Of a DNA stretch of 64,000 nucleotides, positions 62,983 through 64,000 are shown one piece after another (positions within the stretch are counted from its first letter, which is position 1; each line of letters starts with the position of its first letter). Made by a program: the position numbers and the translations under genes. The stretch comes from Streptomyces pseudovenezuelae (GTDB lineage Bacteria; Actinomycetota; Actinomycetes; Streptomycetales; Streptomycetaceae). The notes beneath the pieces were generated by a model. The model made no database searches, was not told the origin of the DNA, and worked only from the letters and a program-made list of their open reading frames with translations. Location: positions 1 through 64,000 of the forward strand of contig NZ_JARXVH010000023.1 in NCBI RefSeq assembly GCF_029892565.1, in the 5' to 3' direction.

Positions 62983-64000
62983 ATGGCTTCCCGAGCAGTC
63001 GTCGACTACCAGTGGCAGGGCGCCGCGATGCTGCGCGCCACCACCAGCCCCGGACCAGCGGACATACCCCGCACTCTCGACCTGGACGACGTGACCGTCA
63101 CCCGCGGGTGGTTGAACCGCATCTGGCAGCGCGAGGAGTTCCGCAGCGCGCTGAAGCTGGCGACGCCTGTCTTGTCCGACGCCATCGAGACCGTCGTGCG
63201 GGGGCGCCAGGCCGAGCCCCGTCACGTCCGCCGTACCGCCCTGTCGACGGTCTCTTACCTCCTGCGGTGGCAGCACCGGCCAACCCCCCTCGGCCTGTTC
63301 GCCGGCACCGCTCCCGTGTCCGTCGGTTCTCGGGCGAGCGTGCGATGGCGCGACAAGCCCCGTGCGACGATCCGGCCGGATGCCGAGTGGGTCACCGAGA
63401 TGATCCTGCGTCTCCAGCGCAGCCCTGAGCTGCTGAAGCGGCTGCCCCTCGTCGCGAACAACGCCGCCCGCGCCCGCGGGGACAGGCTCGTGGCGCCGGG
63501 GCCACCCTCCGACGGGCATGCTCTCCTCCTGGCCCCGGTCGAGATATCCGTCCGCAACGCCCGGCCGGTGGCCGCAGCGATGGACGCGGCCCGCATCCCC
63601 GTCCCCTACGGCGACCTCCACACCCGCCTGCACGACCGCTTCCCGCAGGCCACCCCGGAGAAGATCGATGCTCTTCTCTTGAGTCTGGTCGAGCAGCAGT
63701 TCCTCATCAGCAGCCTGTGGGCGCCGATGACCACCGTGGACGCCTTTCAGCACCTGTGCCGTGAGCTGGACCGCCACCAGGCGGACAGCGTCCCGGACGT
63801 CCGGGACCTGGTCCACGCTCTGTACGCCGTGCGCGAGGATGTGTCCTCCCCTCAGCCGACCCTGCAGGACACCAGCGTCCTCGCGCGGATGCGCGCCCTC
63901 AGCCCCGTCACCCCGACGCCGCTGCTCATTGACACCGCCCTCGACTGCGAGATTGAGATCCCGCAGGCCGTGATTGCGGAAGCGCAAGCAGCCGTCTCTG
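62983..64000 (+). CDS. Lanthipeptide dehydratase LanB, 5' part (runs off window)
   Basis: Starts at ATG 62983 with AAGGAAA upstream; 339 codons are inside the window with no stop. The N-terminal dehydratase domain is seen: VVDYQWQGAAMLRATTSPGP and the strongly conserved SYLLRWQHRPTPLGLFAGTA (residues about 87-106; TPxGLFAG motif). Class I LanB enzymes dehydrate Ser/Thr via glutamyl-tRNA. The cyclase and elimination domain genes would lie to the right. Confidence 0.88.
   Translation, partial: MASRAVVDYQWQGAAMLRATTSPGPADIPRTLDLDDVTVTRGWLNRIWQREEFRSALKLATPVLSDAIETVVRGRQAEPRHVRRTALSTVSYLLRWQHRPTPLGLFAGTAPVSVGSRASVRWRDKPRATIRPDAEWVTEMILRLQRSPELLKRLPLVANNAARARGDRLVAPGPPSDGHALLLAPVEISVRNARPVAAAMDAARIPVPYGDLHTRLHDRFPQATPEKIDALLLSLVEQQFLISSLWAPMTTVDAFQHLCRELDRHQADSVPDVRDLVHALYAVREDVSSPQPTLQDTSVLARMRALSPVTPTPLLIDTALDCEIEIPQAVIAEAQAAVS

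Overview
The sequence is very GC-rich, with short or overlapping intergenic gaps, many GTG starts and ATGA/GTGA stop-start overlaps. The gene families are typical of Streptomyces: a conservon (CvnABCD), XRE-TPR regulators, an FxLD lanthipeptide cluster, and IS982, IS630, IS3, IS5 and ISL3 elements. The density of insertion sequences and broken genes points to an accessory region, such as a chromosome arm or a large plasmid of a Streptomyces-like actinomycete. I saw no rRNA, tRNA or CRISPR array.

Layout. 1-5.2 kb: the 3' part of a WD40/KAP NTPase gene, then a conjugation-gene remnant (TcpC-like protein, small membrane protein, truncated third protein) cut off by an IS5-family fragment. 5.6-16 kb: a MATE exporter and a pentapeptide-repeat gene. 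The latter is interrupted by what looks like a 7.4-kb IS630-type transposon (7958-15394) with 27-bp perfect terminal inverted repeats. It carries an MMPL exporter, a VOC protein, a TetX-like FAD monooxygenase and a TetR regulator. A DUF1203 gene and an intact IS982-type element follow. 17-24 kb: a MarR-controlled operon (MBL-fold hydrolase, SnoaL-like protein, Tat-exported binding protein), a region of gene debris (Tn3 transposase and Y-family polymerase fragments), and a TetR/SDR divergent pair with three regularly spaced operators. 24-26.4 kb: an IS3 element and ISL3/IS5 debris.

26.4-37.5 kb: a LysR-linked catabolic island. A nine-gene operon encodes a flavin hydroxylase, a two-domain extradiol-type VOC protein, two FAH-family hydrolases, a cyclase-family hydrolase, an ACMSD-like amidohydrolase, an SDR and a two-subunit CoA-transferase. 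Together they suggest hydroxylation, ring cleavage, C-C hydrolysis or decarboxylation and CoA transfer of an aromatic acid; an MFS exporter and the LysR gene lie on the other strand. 37.7-39 kb: a second IS3 element.

39.1-45.7 kb: a tightly coupled four-gene cassette (322, 1008, 530 and 333 aa) that I cannot assign to any known system. It is the best candidate here for an undescribed system. 46-51 kb: a graveyard of duplicated HAD/XRE-TPR genes with two intact HAD hydrolases and a flavoprotein. 51-55.2 kb: an epimerase, an XRE-like TPR regulator and a chain of small overlapping genes.

55.3-64 kb: a conservon (sensor-like ATPase, roadblock, DUF742, GTPase) with a GAF protein and an acyl-CoA dehydrogenase. 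It runs into an FxLD lanthipeptide cluster: a DNA-glycosylase-like gene with a frameshift, a PCMT-type FxLD methyltransferase, a 66-aa precursor with four Cys, a perfect 18-bp stem-loop, and the start of a LanB dehydratase that runs off the window.
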